A stretch of 64,000 nucleotides of DNA from NCBI GenBank assembly GCA_947492925.1, contig CANLOQ010000001.1, positions 310,001 to 374,000 on the forward strand, read 5' to 3'. The translations under genes were made by a program, and so were the position numbers. The notes under the pieces are model-generated. The model was not told the DNA's origin and did not search any database. It saw only the letters and a program-made list of their open reading frames with translations. This document shows, piece by piece, positions 1 through 8,568 of the stretch; position 1 is the stretch's first letter, and each line of letters opens with the position of its first letter. This DNA is from an uncultured Sulfitobacter sp. (GTDB lineage Bacteria > Pseudomonadota > Alphaproteobacteria > Rhodobacterales > Rhodobacteraceae).

Positions 1-1
1 C

Positions 2-1072
2 GGAGCCTGCGCACTGAAACTGCACGAGGATTGGGGCACCACGCCCGGCGCCATTGATTGCTGTCTTTCCGTGGCCGATGCAATGGACGTGCAGGTCATG
101 ATCCACACAGACACGCTGAATGAAAGCGGCTTTGTCGAAAACACCCTTGCCGCCATCAAGGGCCGCACCATCCACGCATTCCACACCGAAGGTGCAGGCG
201 GCGGTCACGCGCCGGACATCATCAAAATCTGCGGCGAAGCACATGTTCTGCCGTCCTCCACCAATCCAACGCGGCCCTTCACGGTCAACACGGTGGATGA
301 ACACCTCGATATGCTGATGGTCTGTCATCACCTCGACAAATCCATTCCAGAAGACGTCGCCTTTGCCGAAAGCCGCATCCGCCGCGAAACGATTGCCGCT
401 GAGGACATCCTGCATGACATGGGTGCCTTCAGCATCATCGCATCGGACAGTCAGGCGATGGGCCGCGTGGGCGAGGTGATCATCCGCACGTGGCAAACCG
501 CTGACAAAATGAAAAAGCAGCGCGGTGCGCTGCCCGGGGAAACCGGTGATAACGACAACCTGCGGGTGCGCCGTTACATCGCAAAATACACGATCAACCC
601 CGCGATTGCCCACGGCCTTTCGGCGCATATCGGCACGATCGAAGAAGGGAAACGCGCTGATCTGGTCCTTTGGCACCCGGCGTTCTTTGGCGTAAAGCCA
701 GAGATGGTCTTGATGGGGGGCAGTATTGTTTGTGCACAGATGGGTGATCCCAATGCCTCCATTCCTACGCCGCAGCCGGTCTATACACGGCCCATGTTCG
801 GTGCCTTTGGTCGCGCAGTTGAAGCGAACGCGGTGACCTTTGTTTCTGGTGCCGCGCAAGCCGGGGGCATTGGTGCGCGGCTGGGGTTGGCCAAGAAAAC
901 GCTGGCGGTGGAGAACACGCGGGATATCGGCAAAAAGGACTTGGTGCTCAATGATGCCACACCGGAAGTCGAGGTTAACCCGGAAACCTACGAGGTGCGG
1001 GCAGATGGCGAACTGCTCACCTGCCAGCCCGCCGCAGAGCTGCCAATGGCGCAGCGGTACTTCCTGTTTTAG
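2..1072 (+). CDS. ureC: Urease subunit alpha, C-terminal part (5' end outside window)
   Basis: Catalytic subunit of urease, hydrolysing urea to ammonia and carbamate in the cytoplasm at a dinuclear nickel centre. The frame is open from base 2, so about 356 of the usual 570 or so residues are visible. Seen are the carbamylated-lysine segment ALKLHEDWG at the very start, the nickel/substrate histidines in [12 protein letters not shown] and [12 protein letters not shown], the mobile-flap motif MVCHHL and the metal-binding aspartate in [14 protein letters not shown]. The protein ends in AQRYFLF, typical of UreC. It is followed by ureE, ureF and ureG, so ureDAB presumably lie to the left. Nothing suggests inactivation in the visible part. 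Confidence 0.97.
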   Translation, partial: GACALKLHEDWGTTPGAIDCCLSVADAMDVQVMIHTDTLNESGFVENTLAAIKGRTIHAFHTEGAGGGHAPDIIKICGEAHVLPSSTNPTRPFTVNTVDEHLDMLMVCHHLDKSIPEDVAFAESRIRRETIAAEDILHDMGAFSIIASDSQAMGRVGEVIIRTWQTADKMKKQRGALPGETGDNDNLRVRRYIAKYTINPAIAHGLSAHIGTIEEGKRADLVLWHPAFFGVKPEMVLMGGSIVCAQMGDPNASIPTPQPVYTRPMFGAFGRAVEANAVTFVSGAAQAGGIGARLGLAKKTLAVENTRDIGKKDLVLNDATPEVEVNPETYEVRADGELLTCQPAAELPMAQRYFLF

Positions 1073-1157
1073 GCGGCCTGATCCAACCCTTACAGGCGAA
1101 TATGCAACACACCCCGCACGGTGCCGGAACAACCCCAAAAAGGACAAGGCCAGACCA

Positions 1158-1643
1158 ATGACCACCCTTCTCGTCGCGCAAACCATCCTTCCCCCTGGAA
1201 CCTGGACCACACCCGCCGCCACCTGTGCGCTTGGCTACGACGCGCGCTTTTTCCGCCGCAAACGGCTGACCACTACCGAAGGCTGGGCCTTTGTTGCGGA
1301 TTTTGAACATACCGTTTCGCTAAATCACGGCGACGCTCTGGCGCTGGAGGATGGCCGCCTGATTGCCATAACCGCCGCGCCCGAACCGCTGCTGGCAGTC
1401 ACCGGCGCTGATCTGCTACGGCTTGCCTGGCACATCGGGAACCGGCACACGCCTTGCCAGATTGAGCAGGGACGCCTGTTGATCCAGCAGGACCCGGTCA
1501 TCGCCCATATGCTTGAACATCTCGGCGCAGCGCTCAGCAAGGTAAGCGAGCCATTTACCCCCGAGGGTGGTGCCTATGGCCACGGTCGCACGCACAGCCA
1601 CGATCACGGAAACAGCGCGCATGCCCACGCCAACAGCCACTGA
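1158..1643 (+). CDS. ureE: Urease accessory protein UreE (nickel metallochaperone)
   Basis: Cytoplasmic nickel chaperone that delivers Ni to the UreDFG-apourease complex. About 161 residues. The start is the ATG that opens MTTLLVAQTILPP, about 85 bases after ureC; the open frame extends further upstream but overlaps ureC. The middle carries LAWHIGNRHTPCQ, the conserved UreE segment with the metal-binding His. The C-terminus is a histidine-rich tail (HGRTHSHDHGN and HAHANSH) of the kind that binds extra nickel. The tail-coding region overlaps the first 23 bases of ureF, so the two genes are probably translationally coupled. Confidence 0.93.
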   Translation: MTTLLVAQTILPPGTWTTPAATCALGYDARFFRRKRLTTTEGWAFVADFEHTVSLNHGDALALEDGRLIAITAAPEPLLAVTGADLLRLAWHIGNRHTPCQIEQGRLLIQQDPVIAHMLEHLGAALSKVSEPFTPEGGAYGHGRTHSHDHGNSAHAHANSH

Positions 1644-2271
1644 CACACATCTGCTGACACTCACGCAGTGGCTATCGCCCGCCTTTCCCGTGGGTGCTTT
1701 TGCCTATTCCCACGGGATTGAAACGGCAGTCCATGAGGGCTGGATCACGGATGCACCGACGCTGGAAAGATGGTTGGAGGATTGCCTTACAGACGGATCG
1801 GGACGTACCGATGCAATCTGGCTCAGACTGGCTTTTGCCAGCGATGACCCCACCACGATTGACACAATGGCACGAGCGTTCGCAATCAGCGCAGAGCGGC
1901 TGCGGGAAAGCGACAGGCAGGGCGTGTCCTTTGTCACGACGGTAAACGCGGTCTGGAAACACGATCTTCCCAAACTGCTTTTACCCGTTGCGGTGGGCCG
2001 CGCCGCGCGGCTGACCGGCCTTGATCCCGACGCCACGGTCGCGCTGTTCCTGCACAGCTTCGTTACGAACCTTGTGATGGCCGCCCTGCGGCTGTCGCCC
2101 ATTGGACAAACTGCAGGCCAGCGGGTCATCGCCAATCTTCAGATTGCTTGCCAAGACCTTTGCAACAGCACCAGAACGGCAAGCATGGAGGACATCCACA
2201 GCAATGCTTTTTTGTCGGATGTCTCAGCGATGTCTCATGAAACCCTCGAACACAGGCTTTTTCAATCATGA
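1621..2271 (+). CDS. ureF: Urease accessory protein UreF
   Basis: UreF acts with UreD and UreG in GTP-dependent assembly of the urease nickel centre, gating UreG. The protein is about 216 residues and almost wholly helical. The family segment [16 protein letters not shown] lies near residue 20, and [16 protein letters not shown] and [13 protein letters not shown] in the second half are also typical. I chose the ATG inside the end of ureE ([10 protein letters not shown]); an upstream in-frame ATG at 1567 would lengthen the overlap and has no family support. The end overlaps ureG by four bases (ATGA). Confidence 0.93.
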   Translation: MPTPTATDTHLLTLTQWLSPAFPVGAFAYSHGIETAVHEGWITDAPTLERWLEDCLTDGSGRTDAIWLRLAFASDDPTTIDTMARAFAISAERLRESDRQGVSFVTTVNAVWKHDLPKLLLPVAVGRAARLTGLDPDATVALFLHSFVTNLVMAALRLSPIGQTAGQRVIANLQIACQDLCNSTRTASMEDIHSNAFLSDVSAMSHETLEHRLFQS

Positions 2272-2879
2272 CCAAACTCAATGGCCCTTTGCGCGTTGGC
2301 ATCGGTGGGCCCGTAGGGGCAGGCAAGACAACCCTGACCGCGCGGCTGGCAGAACGGATGAAAGACGACCTTTCTATCGGAGTGATCACCAATGACATTT
2401 ACACACAGGAAGACGCCGAAGCGTTGATGCGCATGCAAATCCTACCGCAAGACCGTGTGATTGGCGTTGAAACAGGGGGCTGCCCTCACACCGCGATCCG
2501 CGAAGACGCCTCGATCAATCTGGCCGCGGTGGCCGAAATGCGGGCGCGCCACCCGGAGATGGAGGTGGTCCTGATCGAATCCGGCGGCGACAACCTGTCC
2601 GCGACTTTCAGCCCGGAACTGGCTGATCTGACGATCTATGTCATCGACGTTGCCGCAGGCGAGGAAATTCCGCGCAAGGGCGGCCCAGCGATCACCAAAT
2701 CGGACATACTGGTGATCAACAAAACTGATCTTGCCCCCCACGTGGGCGCATCGCTGGACGTGATGCAGCGGGACGCGGCACGGATGCGGGGGGGCCTGCC
2801 GGTGATCTTTGCCTCTCTCAAATCCGGGGATGGGGCGACCGAGGTTCTTGAACAGGTCAAAACGCTGGCGGGGCTTTGA
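2268..2879 (+). CDS. ureG: Urease accessory GTPase UreG
   Basis: SIMIBI-class GTPase that drives nickel insertion into urease. 203 residues, the usual length. Visible motifs are the P-loop [10 protein letters not shown] near residue 14, [16 protein letters not shown], the nickel-binding CPH motif in [34 protein letters not shown], and the guanine-specificity NKTD in [13 protein letters not shown]. The start overlaps the ureF stop (ATGA). It is the last gene of the urease operon; a convergent regulator ends about 50 bases downstream, with no clear terminator hairpin between them. Confidence 0.96.
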   Translation: MTKLNGPLRVGIGGPVGAGKTTLTARLAERMKDDLSIGVITNDIYTQEDAEALMRMQILPQDRVIGVETGGCPHTAIREDASINLAAVAEMRARHPEMEVVLIESGGDNLSATFSPELADLTIYVIDVAAGEEIPRKGGPAITKSDILVINKTDLAPHVGASLDVMQRDAARMRGGLPVIFASLKSGDGATEVLEQVKTLAGL

Positions 2880-2928
2880 CCGGGCAGACTTCAAAGCGTT
2901 GCGGGCGACGGGAAGTGGCGTTCCTGAC

Positions 2929-3954
2929 TCATTCAAGTCCAGCTTGCCCCGACGTGCCCCTGAAATTCTGACGGTAGGTAGTGGGCGATACGTTCAGCAA
3001 CCGCACAAAGGCGCGCCGCATGCGTTCTTCGCTTCCAAATCCGCAGACCGTCGCGATTTTCTTGATGCCCTGACCTGTCCCCGCCAATAGCGCCTGCGCT
3101 TTCTCAACGCGGATCGCTTCTACAGCCTTGGCCGGAGTGATCCCCATCTCCTTTGCGTAGACCCGTGCAAAATTTCGCGCGCTCATGTTCGTTCGGGCGG
3201 CCAGACGCTGGACAGAAAGGGAAGCACCCGGATTCTCAGCGATCCAGGTGTGTAGCGCGTCAAACTGGCCAGCGCCGTCGCGCTGTTGACGGCCCAGAAC
3301 CGGGCTAAATTGTGATTGCCCGCCCGACCGCACCATCTGCACTACCATCGACCGCGCCACCCGAAAGCTGGCCGCGCGGCCCAGATCCTCGGCCACGATG
3401 GCCAAAGCCATGTCGATACCTGCGGTGATGCCCGCCGACGTCCAGACCGCCGCGTCCTTGATAAAGATCGGGTCCATCTCAACCTCGACCTTTGGAAAGC
3501 CATTGGCAAGTCGGGCGCAGTCCTCCCAATGGGTGACCGCGCGGCGACCATCCAGCAGGCCCGCCGCCGCCAGCACCAACGCACCCGAACAGACAGAGCA
3601 GACCCGCGCGGCGCCCTGCGCCAACTTTGAAACAGTGTTGATCAAAGCACGGTCGCGCATCCCCGGCACAGCCCCATCGCCGCCAACAACGATGACCGTA
3701 TGACCGGACAGACCCGATATGTCCGAAACGGCGCAGCTCGGGATGGATAGAACCGTATTTGTCGGAACCGCCCCACCCTGCACCGAGACAACTTGGCACT
3801 CAAAACCCTGTTGCCCCGTCGCGGGATCAATGGCGTGCGAAAAGACCTGAAGCGGCCCCGAGAGATCAAGCAGCACGATGTCGGGGTAGACCACAAAAAT
3901 TACCTGTCGCCGGGCGGGATCGCAGGTTTTCGATTTGGCAGATTTTGATGTCAT
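2929..3954 (-). CDS. GlxA-family transcriptional regulator (DJ-1/PfpI domain plus AraC-type HTH)
   Basis: Putative ligand-responsive regulator, 341 residues. Residues about 17-190 form a DJ-1/PfpI glutamine-amidotransferase-like domain (VIFVVYPDIVLLDLSGPLQV, then VCSVCSGALVLAAAGLLDGRRAVTHW with the nucleophile-elbow cysteine). Residues about 235-330 are an AraC double helix-turn-helix (LAARTNMSARNFARVYAKEMG and IATVCGFGSEERMRRAFVRLLNVSPTTYR). Such proteins often control arginine, betaine or ureide metabolism in Proteobacteria. It converges with the urease operon and diverges from the DUF1272 gene, whose start lies about 60 bases away, so it may control that neighbour. The target and ligand are unknown. 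Confidence 0.88.
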   Translation of the reverse strand: MTSKSAKSKTCDPARRQVIFVVYPDIVLLDLSGPLQVFSHAIDPATGQQGFECQVVSVQGGAVPTNTVLSIPSCAVSDISGLSGHTVIVVGGDGAVPGMRDRALINTVSKLAQGAARVCSVCSGALVLAAAGLLDGRRAVTHWEDCARLANGFPKVEVEMDPIFIKDAAVWTSAGITAGIDMALAIVAEDLGRAASFRVARSMVVQMVRSGGQSQFSPVLGRQQRDGAGQFDALHTWIAENPGASLSVQRLAARTNMSARNFARVYAKEMGITPAKAVEAIRVEKAQALLAGTGQGIKKIATVCGFGSEERMRRAFVRLLNVSPTTYRQNFRGTSGQAGLE

Positions 3955-4015
3955 ATTGGCATTTCTGCCAAATCCTGATGCTGTAGTCTATCTTCAACTG
4001 CAAAGGAGCCCGATG

Positions 4016-4288
4016 ATGCTGATCCTGAAACCCAATTGCGAATGTTGCGATAAAGACCTGCCCCCGGAGACAGCACAGGCGCGCATCTGCACTTACGAAT
4101 GCACCTTTTGCGCCGCCTGCGCGGAGCATCGTTTTGACCATATCTGCCCCAATTGTGGGGGCAATCTGGTGACACGACCCATCCGCCCCCCGGCACACCT
4201 GCGCAAACATCCGGCATCTACCGACCGGTTCCTCAAGGCACATGACGCCTGCGCAGACGTGCAGGACCGGAAAGAAGTCTCGCAATGA
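4016..4288 (+). CDS. DUF1272 small zinc-ribbon-like protein
   Basis: Short cysteine-rich protein of about 90 residues, DUF1272 family. It starts MLILKPNCECCDKDLPP and carries paired cysteines in CECC, CTYECTFCAAC and CPNCGG, arranged as a zinc-binding fold. An AAGGAG sequence at 4003-4008 sits 7 bases before this ATG and 4 before the adjacent ATG at 4013; the first spacing is better, but either start is possible. It diverges from the GlxA-type regulator and overlaps the phosphatase-like gene by ATGA, so the two are translationally coupled. The molecular function of the family is not established. Confidence 0.85.
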   Translation: MLILKPNCECCDKDLPPETAQARICTYECTFCAACAEHRFDHICPNCGGNLVTRPIRPPAHLRKHPASTDRFLKAHDACADVQDRKEVSQ

Positions 4289-4764
4289 CAGACGTTACGG
4301 AGATTCTGAACTGGCGGGCTTTGACGCCGCTCATTTCAACCTCGGGACAGCCCACCGAAGCGCAGCTTGCAGAGCTGGCGCGGCTTGGCACCACGGATAT
4401 CATCAATCTTGGCCCCCATGATAACGACGGGGCCTTGTCCGATGAAGCGGGCAGTGTGGCTGCCCTTGGCATGACCTATCATTATCTGCCGGTCGTTTTT
4501 GACCGCCCGACTGACCATAACTATGCCGAGTTTGCTGGCGTGCTGACTGCGCTGGCTGGCGAAAAGATACATGTGCATTGCATCTACAACGCACGGGTCA
4601 GCGCCTTTTTCTACCGCTATGCGAAAGATGGCTTGGGCCTGTCCAAAGCGGCGGCGCGCGCAAACATGCACAGCGTCTGGAAGCCCGGTGCCGACTGGGC
4701 CGACTTTATCGCGGACCCTGCTGCGGCGGGACAGCCAAACCAGTACGCCGGAGACGACTACTGA
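4285..4764 (+). CDS. Protein tyrosine phosphatase-like protein (DUF442/COG3453-type)
   Basis: Protein of 159 residues with a phosphatase-like fold. The N-terminal half has STSGQPTEAQLAELARLG and IINLGP, as in DUF442 proteins. The P-loop region reads VHCIYNARVSAF: cysteine and arginine are separated by four residues rather than the five of classical tyrosine phosphatases. This spacing is known in this family, where substrates are poorly defined. It overlaps the DUF1272 gene by four bases and probably works with it. It converges with the SDR gene, with only 12 bases between the stops. Confidence 0.8.
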   Translation: MTDVTEILNWRALTPLISTSGQPTEAQLAELARLGTTDIINLGPHDNDGALSDEAGSVAALGMTYHYLPVVFDRPTDHNYAEFAGVLTALAGEKIHVHCIYNARVSAFFYRYAKDGLGLSKAAARANMHSVWKPGADWADFIADPAAAGQPNQYAGDDY

Positions 4765-4776
4765 TCACCGGGCGGC

Positions 4777-5547
4777 TCAGACTGATTTGATCGCGCCGCC
4801 GTCGATGCGGATTTTCGACCCCGTGACATAGCCCGCACGCGCCGAGGCCAGAAAGGTCACGACATCCGCAAATTCCTGGGGTTTGCCATAGCGCCCCGCC
4901 GGGATTGCCGCGCGAGACTTTGCGGAAACCTCTGCCACGTCGGTGTCGGTCCGTTTGGCCGCTGCGGCGTCCAGCTCATCCACTCTTTCGGTGTGAATAC
5001 GGCCGGGCATGACAACGTTGACGGTGATCCCATCACCCGCCACCTCATTGGCCAGCGACTTGGACCATCCCACCACAGCGGAGCGGATGCCGTTTGACAA
5101 CGCAAGGTTCGGGATCGGCTGTTCCACCCCGGATGATGTGATTGAAATGATGCGACCCCATCCCCGTTGCTGCATCGCGGGCAACAGCCTTGAGTTGAGG
5201 TGAAACAGATTGGCCGCCATCGCTTCGAAATGGCTGATCCACGCGCCCCGATCTGCAGCTTGCGCGCTGCCGGGCGGGGGGCCACCGCTGTTGTTGACAA
5301 CGATGTCGACGCCGCCGTCTTCCAGAAGGCGTGCGGCAAGGGCATCAACATCTTCAATTTTTGCCAGATCCAGCGCTATAGGGTGGACGGTTTCATGGTC
5401 AGTGACCCAATCGCTGATCTTGTCGACACTGCGCGCGGCGGCAAATACCGTTGCGCCTTCGCTGGCAAGCGACTGGGCAATCGCCTTGCCAAGGCCCCGA
5501 CTGGCCCCCAGCACAAGCGCGCGTTTCCCCGCAAGTTCAAGGTCCAT
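4777..5547 (-). CDS. SDR-family protein with atypical active site (BKR-like SDR subgroup)
   Basis: Rossmann-fold short-chain dehydrogenase/reductase-like protein, 256 residues. The cofactor loop is GASRGLGKAIA near residue 15 and the structural NNSGG is present. After the catalytic serine (ITSSG), the position of the YxxxK motif reads SNGIRSA, so both the catalytic tyrosine and lysine are replaced. This fits the recognised SDR subgroup that lacks a full catalytic tetrad. The C-terminal IRIDGGAIKSV is a normal SDR end. It is the last gene of the minus-strand catabolic run and its start overlaps the stop of the DapA-like gene by one base (TAATG). Reductase activity is uncertain. Confidence 0.82.
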   Translation of the reverse strand: MDLELAGKRALVLGASRGLGKAIAQSLASEGATVFAAARSVDKISDWVTDHETVHPIALDLAKIEDVDALAARLLEDGGVDIVVNNSGGPPPGSAQAADRGAWISHFEAMAANLFHLNSRLLPAMQQRGWGRIISITSSGVEQPIPNLALSNGIRSAVVGWSKSLANEVAGDGITVNVVMPGRIHTERVDELDAAAAKRTDTDVAEVSAKSRAAIPAGRYGKPQEFADVVTFLASARAGYVTGSKIRIDGGAIKSV

Positions 5548-6470
5548 TATGTCAGCTCCTTCAATCTTTGTTCCTGTCTTGCAATCAAACGATCCACTTC
5601 CGCCCGTGTCGCGGCGGACAGCGCCGCACCGGGCTTGCGCAGGGAGTCATGCGAAATGATGCCCCGCCGGGCGAGGGTATATTTGCGGATTGCCAAGCCC
5701 AGCCCCGGCTGCTGTTCAAAGCGGGCAAGCGGCAGGTAGGCATCAAAGATATCCTGCGCGCGGGTCATATTGCCTTGTGCCATTTCACGCACCACAGCGA
5801 CCATCATTTCGGGATAGGCAAAGCCGGTCATGGCACCGTCCGCCCCGCGCGCCATTTCCTCTGGCAGGAACAATCCGCCGTTGCCACAGAGGATCGAAAT
5901 GCGGCGGTCGATTACGCCATCGACCCTGAGCGCGCTGATTTTCTCAAGTCCTGGCCAATCTTCGTGTTTGAGGCACACGCAGGTCGGCACGTCATTGAAA
6001 ATGCGCGCAATGACTTTGGGCGATATCTGAACGCCTGTCGCCAGTGGGAAATCCTGCAAAACAAAAGGAACGTCGCCGAGAAGTTCCGCCACCTGATGGT
6101 AATAAATAGTGATCTGGTCATCCGTGCGCAGCCCCCCCGGCGGGGCCACCATCACACCCGCCGCGCCAAGGTCCATGACCATGCGGGTCAGTGCGTCAAT
6201 CTGGGCGAAACCGGGTGCGGAAACGCCGACAACGACAGGGACACGTCCGTCCACCCGGGCAAGTATGCGTGCAACCACATCCCGGGATTCGTCTACCGTC
6301 AGCTTTGGGGCTTCTCCCATCATGCCCAGCACGGTCAGCCCGGTCGCCCCCGCGTCGATATAGAAATCGACCATCGTGTCACAGCTTGCCATGTCTATGC
6401 GCCCGTCTGGGTCAAACGGTGTCACGGCGATCACATAGACCCCCTTGGCGTCGGCTGTCAGCAGTGTCAT
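5547..6470 (-). CDS. DapA-family (dihydrodipicolinate synthase-like) aldolase or hydrolase
   Basis: Class I aldolase-fold protein of about 307 residues. The Schiff-base lysine appears in CVCLKHEDWPG near residue 165. Two hallmarks of true dihydrodipicolinate synthase are changed: the pyruvate-binding GTTGE loop reads GMMGE, and the catalytic-tyrosine segment reads LQDFPLATG instead of having YN at those positions. It is therefore unlikely to make dihydrodipicolinate and more likely acts on a keto acid in the catabolic pathway of this locus. The start is the ATG of MTLLTADAKG, which overlaps the racemase stop by four bases; the longer upstream frame has no family support. Confidence 0.87.
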   Translation of the reverse strand: MTLLTADAKGVYVIAVTPFDPDGRIDMASCDTMVDFYIDAGATGLTVLGMMGEAPKLTVDESRDVVARILARVDGRVPVVVGVSAPGFAQIDALTRMVMDLGAAGVMVAPPGGLRTDDQITIYYHQVAELLGDVPFVLQDFPLATGVQISPKVIARIFNDVPTCVCLKHEDWPGLEKISALRVDGVIDRRISILCGNGGLFLPEEMARGADGAMTGFAYPEMMVAVVREMAQGNMTRAQDIFDAYLPLARFEQQPGLGLAIRKYTLARRGIISHDSLRKPGAALSAATRAEVDRLIARQEQRLKELT

Positions 6471-7138
6471 GGCGTCTCCTTGTGCGCAGTGCTCAGGGCA
6501 ACCCGCCCGATGGCCATCGCAGAGGCCGCCTGACAGGGTTCGATAACGGGCAAATCCAGATGGTCTTCCAACGCAGTGCGAAAGGCCGTCATGCCCGCAC
6601 ATCCAAGGATCAGAACGTCTGCCATCGCCTCTTGGCGCAGGCGCGCACCAACGGTCTTGAGCCTCTCGAATGTTCGCGTTTCATCGGCAAGCTCCGCCAC
6701 ACCAAGTTCCAGCGGCATGTCGGCGGCAAGCCTGTCCATCACCCCCATCGCGCCGACATAGCGCATGTGACGTGGTATGCTCTTGGACAGAATTGAAATG
6801 ATGCCAAAGCGTTGACCCATTGTCAGGGCTGTCAGAATTGATGCCTCCGCGATGCCGATAACGGGCTTTGCCGACTGCTCGCGTAGGGCGGCAAGACCCG
6901 GATCGGAATAGCAGGCGATGACAAAAGCACTTGCCGCATCTTCAAGCGCGGCGGCATGGGCCAGAAGCGGGCCCACAACACCGTCGACATGGGCCTGCGT
7001 TTCGATGCCGGGCGGACCTTCGGCAAGAGTACGGGCCTCGATCGGGACCGGGGATGCGGCACGCATGGGATCGACAGCGCGGTCAATGCCATTGGTCACA
7101 TGGGTGCTGCTGTTCGGGTTGATGATATAGATCGTCAT
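6467..7138 (-). CDS. Asp/Glu/hydantoin racemase family protein
   Basis: Cofactor-independent racemase of 223 residues with the two opposed catalytic cysteines in ACYSDPG (near residue 76) and LGCAGM (near residue 181). The N-terminus IYIINPNSST is the family signature of hydantoin racemases. A hydantoinase-type enzyme is encoded in the same locus, so racemisation of a 5-substituted hydantoin or related amide is a reasonable inference, though maleate isomerase-like activity is possible. The gene overlaps its neighbours on both sides by ATGA, so it is in the same transcript as the amidohydrolase and the DapA-like protein. Confidence 0.88.
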   Translation of the reverse strand: MTIYIINPNSSTHVTNGIDRAVDPMRAASPVPIEARTLAEGPPGIETQAHVDGVVGPLLAHAAALEDAASAFVIACYSDPGLAALREQSAKPVIGIAEASILTALTMGQRFGIISILSKSIPRHMRYVGAMGVMDRLAADMPLELGVAELADETRTFERLKTVGARLRQEAMADVLILGCAGMTAFRTALEDHLDLPVIEPCQAASAMAIGRVALSTAHKETP

Positions 7139-8568
7139 AGCGTGGCATTCCCCCAGAAATCATCGGGCAGCGCAAGGTCCTGGCTGCCCCCGATCCGCTT
7201 GACCATGATCGCAGCCTCTTCCGCTGCATCCTGCAACACCGCGCTTTCGTTCACTCGCGTCGCAACGCCGTCGCGCAAAACCCAATCGCCGTCGATCATC
7301 ACGTTCGAGACGTCATTACCATTTGCGAAACAGACAAGCCGGTGCAGCGGCATGTTGGGCGGGTAGAGGTGCGGGCGACGCAAATCAAGCGTGACAAGAT
7401 CGGCTCGTTTTCCAACCTCAAGCGATCCGATGTCCTCCTGCATGCCCAGTGCGCGGGCTGCACCGATGGTGCACATCTCGAACACCTTTCCGATGGGCAG
7501 GACAGCGGCATCGCGAAAGTGACGCCGGTGATAATGCATCGCCTGCTGCATATGCCGGAACATATCCGCCGACCTATCCGGTGCAGTCGCATCCGACCCA
7601 AGCGCCACACACACACCATTCCCCATCATCTCAACCGCCGGGCATCGCCCTGCAATAGACGCGTTTGCAGAAGGATTATGCGCGATCTTGGTGTCCGTTT
7701 CCCGGATGCGTTCCTGTTCATCCCCGTGCAGGTCAATGCAATGAGACAACAGCGTATCATGCCCCAAAAGCCCCAGCCTGTCCGCCCGCCGGATTGACCC
7801 GCGCCAGTGGCCGTCCTGCGTAAAAACCAGCCCCGCATCACGCGCGTAGGCCCGGACAATCCGCACCTGTCGGCAGGCTTCTTCATAATCAGCCGCCGCC
7901 ATATCACGTTCGTGTTCGTCCCGCAGCACGGGATAAAGCGCAGCAATACGGATACGGCCCTGTTCCGCACCGTGCCAGTCCCGCACGATCTGTCGCGTGG
8001 TCTCCATCTGTGTGTCGAATGAAATGTCAAAGGGTCTGCGTGCGCCATCCGGCCAATCGGCATAAGTCAAAGGATGCGGGGCGCGGGTGGGGCCAACGGC
8101 GACGATGCTGCGGGTGCCGACCTCGACAACGCCGCGGCAATGAGCGGCGGCATACGCGGGATCGTCGGTGCGCATGATGGTATCGCCCCCTCCCAGCAGG
8201 GACACGCCCGTCGTCACGCCAAACCGCAACCGTTCCAAGGCAGCAAGACGCGCTTCCGCGTACCAGAACTCAGGCGGCGAAGCTTGCGTATAAACCTCGC
8301 CACAGATTTCTTCCCAGCGATTTCCAGCGTGCATGCCAATCGATTTCACCAGACCGTGCCCGGCGTGCGCATGCACATCAATCAGCCCTGGAAAGATGAC
8401 ATGGCCCGTCATATCGACGACGTCTTCCACCTCTGCGCCCACGTCGTCTACCGTGCCCACTGCCATGATCCGGCCATCGGCAACCGCCACGGCACCGTTT
8501 TCAATGACGCGGCGGTCATCATCCATTGTCACGATGTACGCGCCGGTGATCAGCGTATCAACTTTCAT
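7135..8568 (-). CDS. Amidohydrolase, ATZ/TRZ or 8-oxoguanine-deaminase-like
   Basis: Metal-dependent amidohydrolase of about 477 residues, probably a deaminase or hydrolase of a nitrogen heterocycle. Metal-site motifs are PGLIDVHAHAG (HxH, near residue 65), a histidine in QDGHW, SHCID, and GSDATAPD with the conserved aspartate. The C-terminus has GSLEVGKRADLVTLDL, typical of the family. The third-strand HxxE found in many deaminases is not obvious; the position reads TQDGHW. The start MKVDTLITGAYIV overlaps the stop of the upstream solute-binding gene by four bases; the longer open frame to 8817 overlaps that gene and is rejected. The substrate is unknown. Confidence 0.87.
   Translation of the reverse strand: MKVDTLITGAYIVTMDDDRRVIENGAVAVADGRIMAVGTVDDVGAEVEDVVDMTGHVIFPGLIDVHAHAGHGLVKSIGMHAGNRWEEICGEVYTQASPPEFWYAEARLAALERLRFGVTTGVSLLGGGDTIMRTDDPAYAAAHCRGVVEVGTRSIVAVGPTRAPHPLTYADWPDGARRPFDISFDTQMETTRQIVRDWHGAEQGRIRIAALYPVLRDEHERDMAAADYEEACRQVRIVRAYARDAGLVFTQDGHWRGSIRRADRLGLLGHDTLLSHCIDLHGDEQERIRETDTKIAHNPSANASIAGRCPAVEMMGNGVCVALGSDATAPDRSADMFRHMQQAMHYHRRHFRDAAVLPIGKVFEMCTIGAARALGMQEDIGSLEVGKRADLVTLDLRRPHLYPPNMPLHRLVCFANGNDVSNVMIDGDWVLRDGVATRVNESAVLQDAAEEAAIMVKRIGGSQDLALPDDFWGNATL

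Noticed and set aside
5451-6533. Plus-strand open frame of 360 codons opposite the DapA-like gene
   Set aside because: Antisense shadow with no protein-like pattern; the minus-strand genes have clear family motifs and overlapping start/stop codons.
7300-7420. Possible frameshift or internal start in the amidohydrolase gene
   Set aside because: The reading frame is continuous from the ATG at 8568 to the stop, with all metal motifs in one frame.
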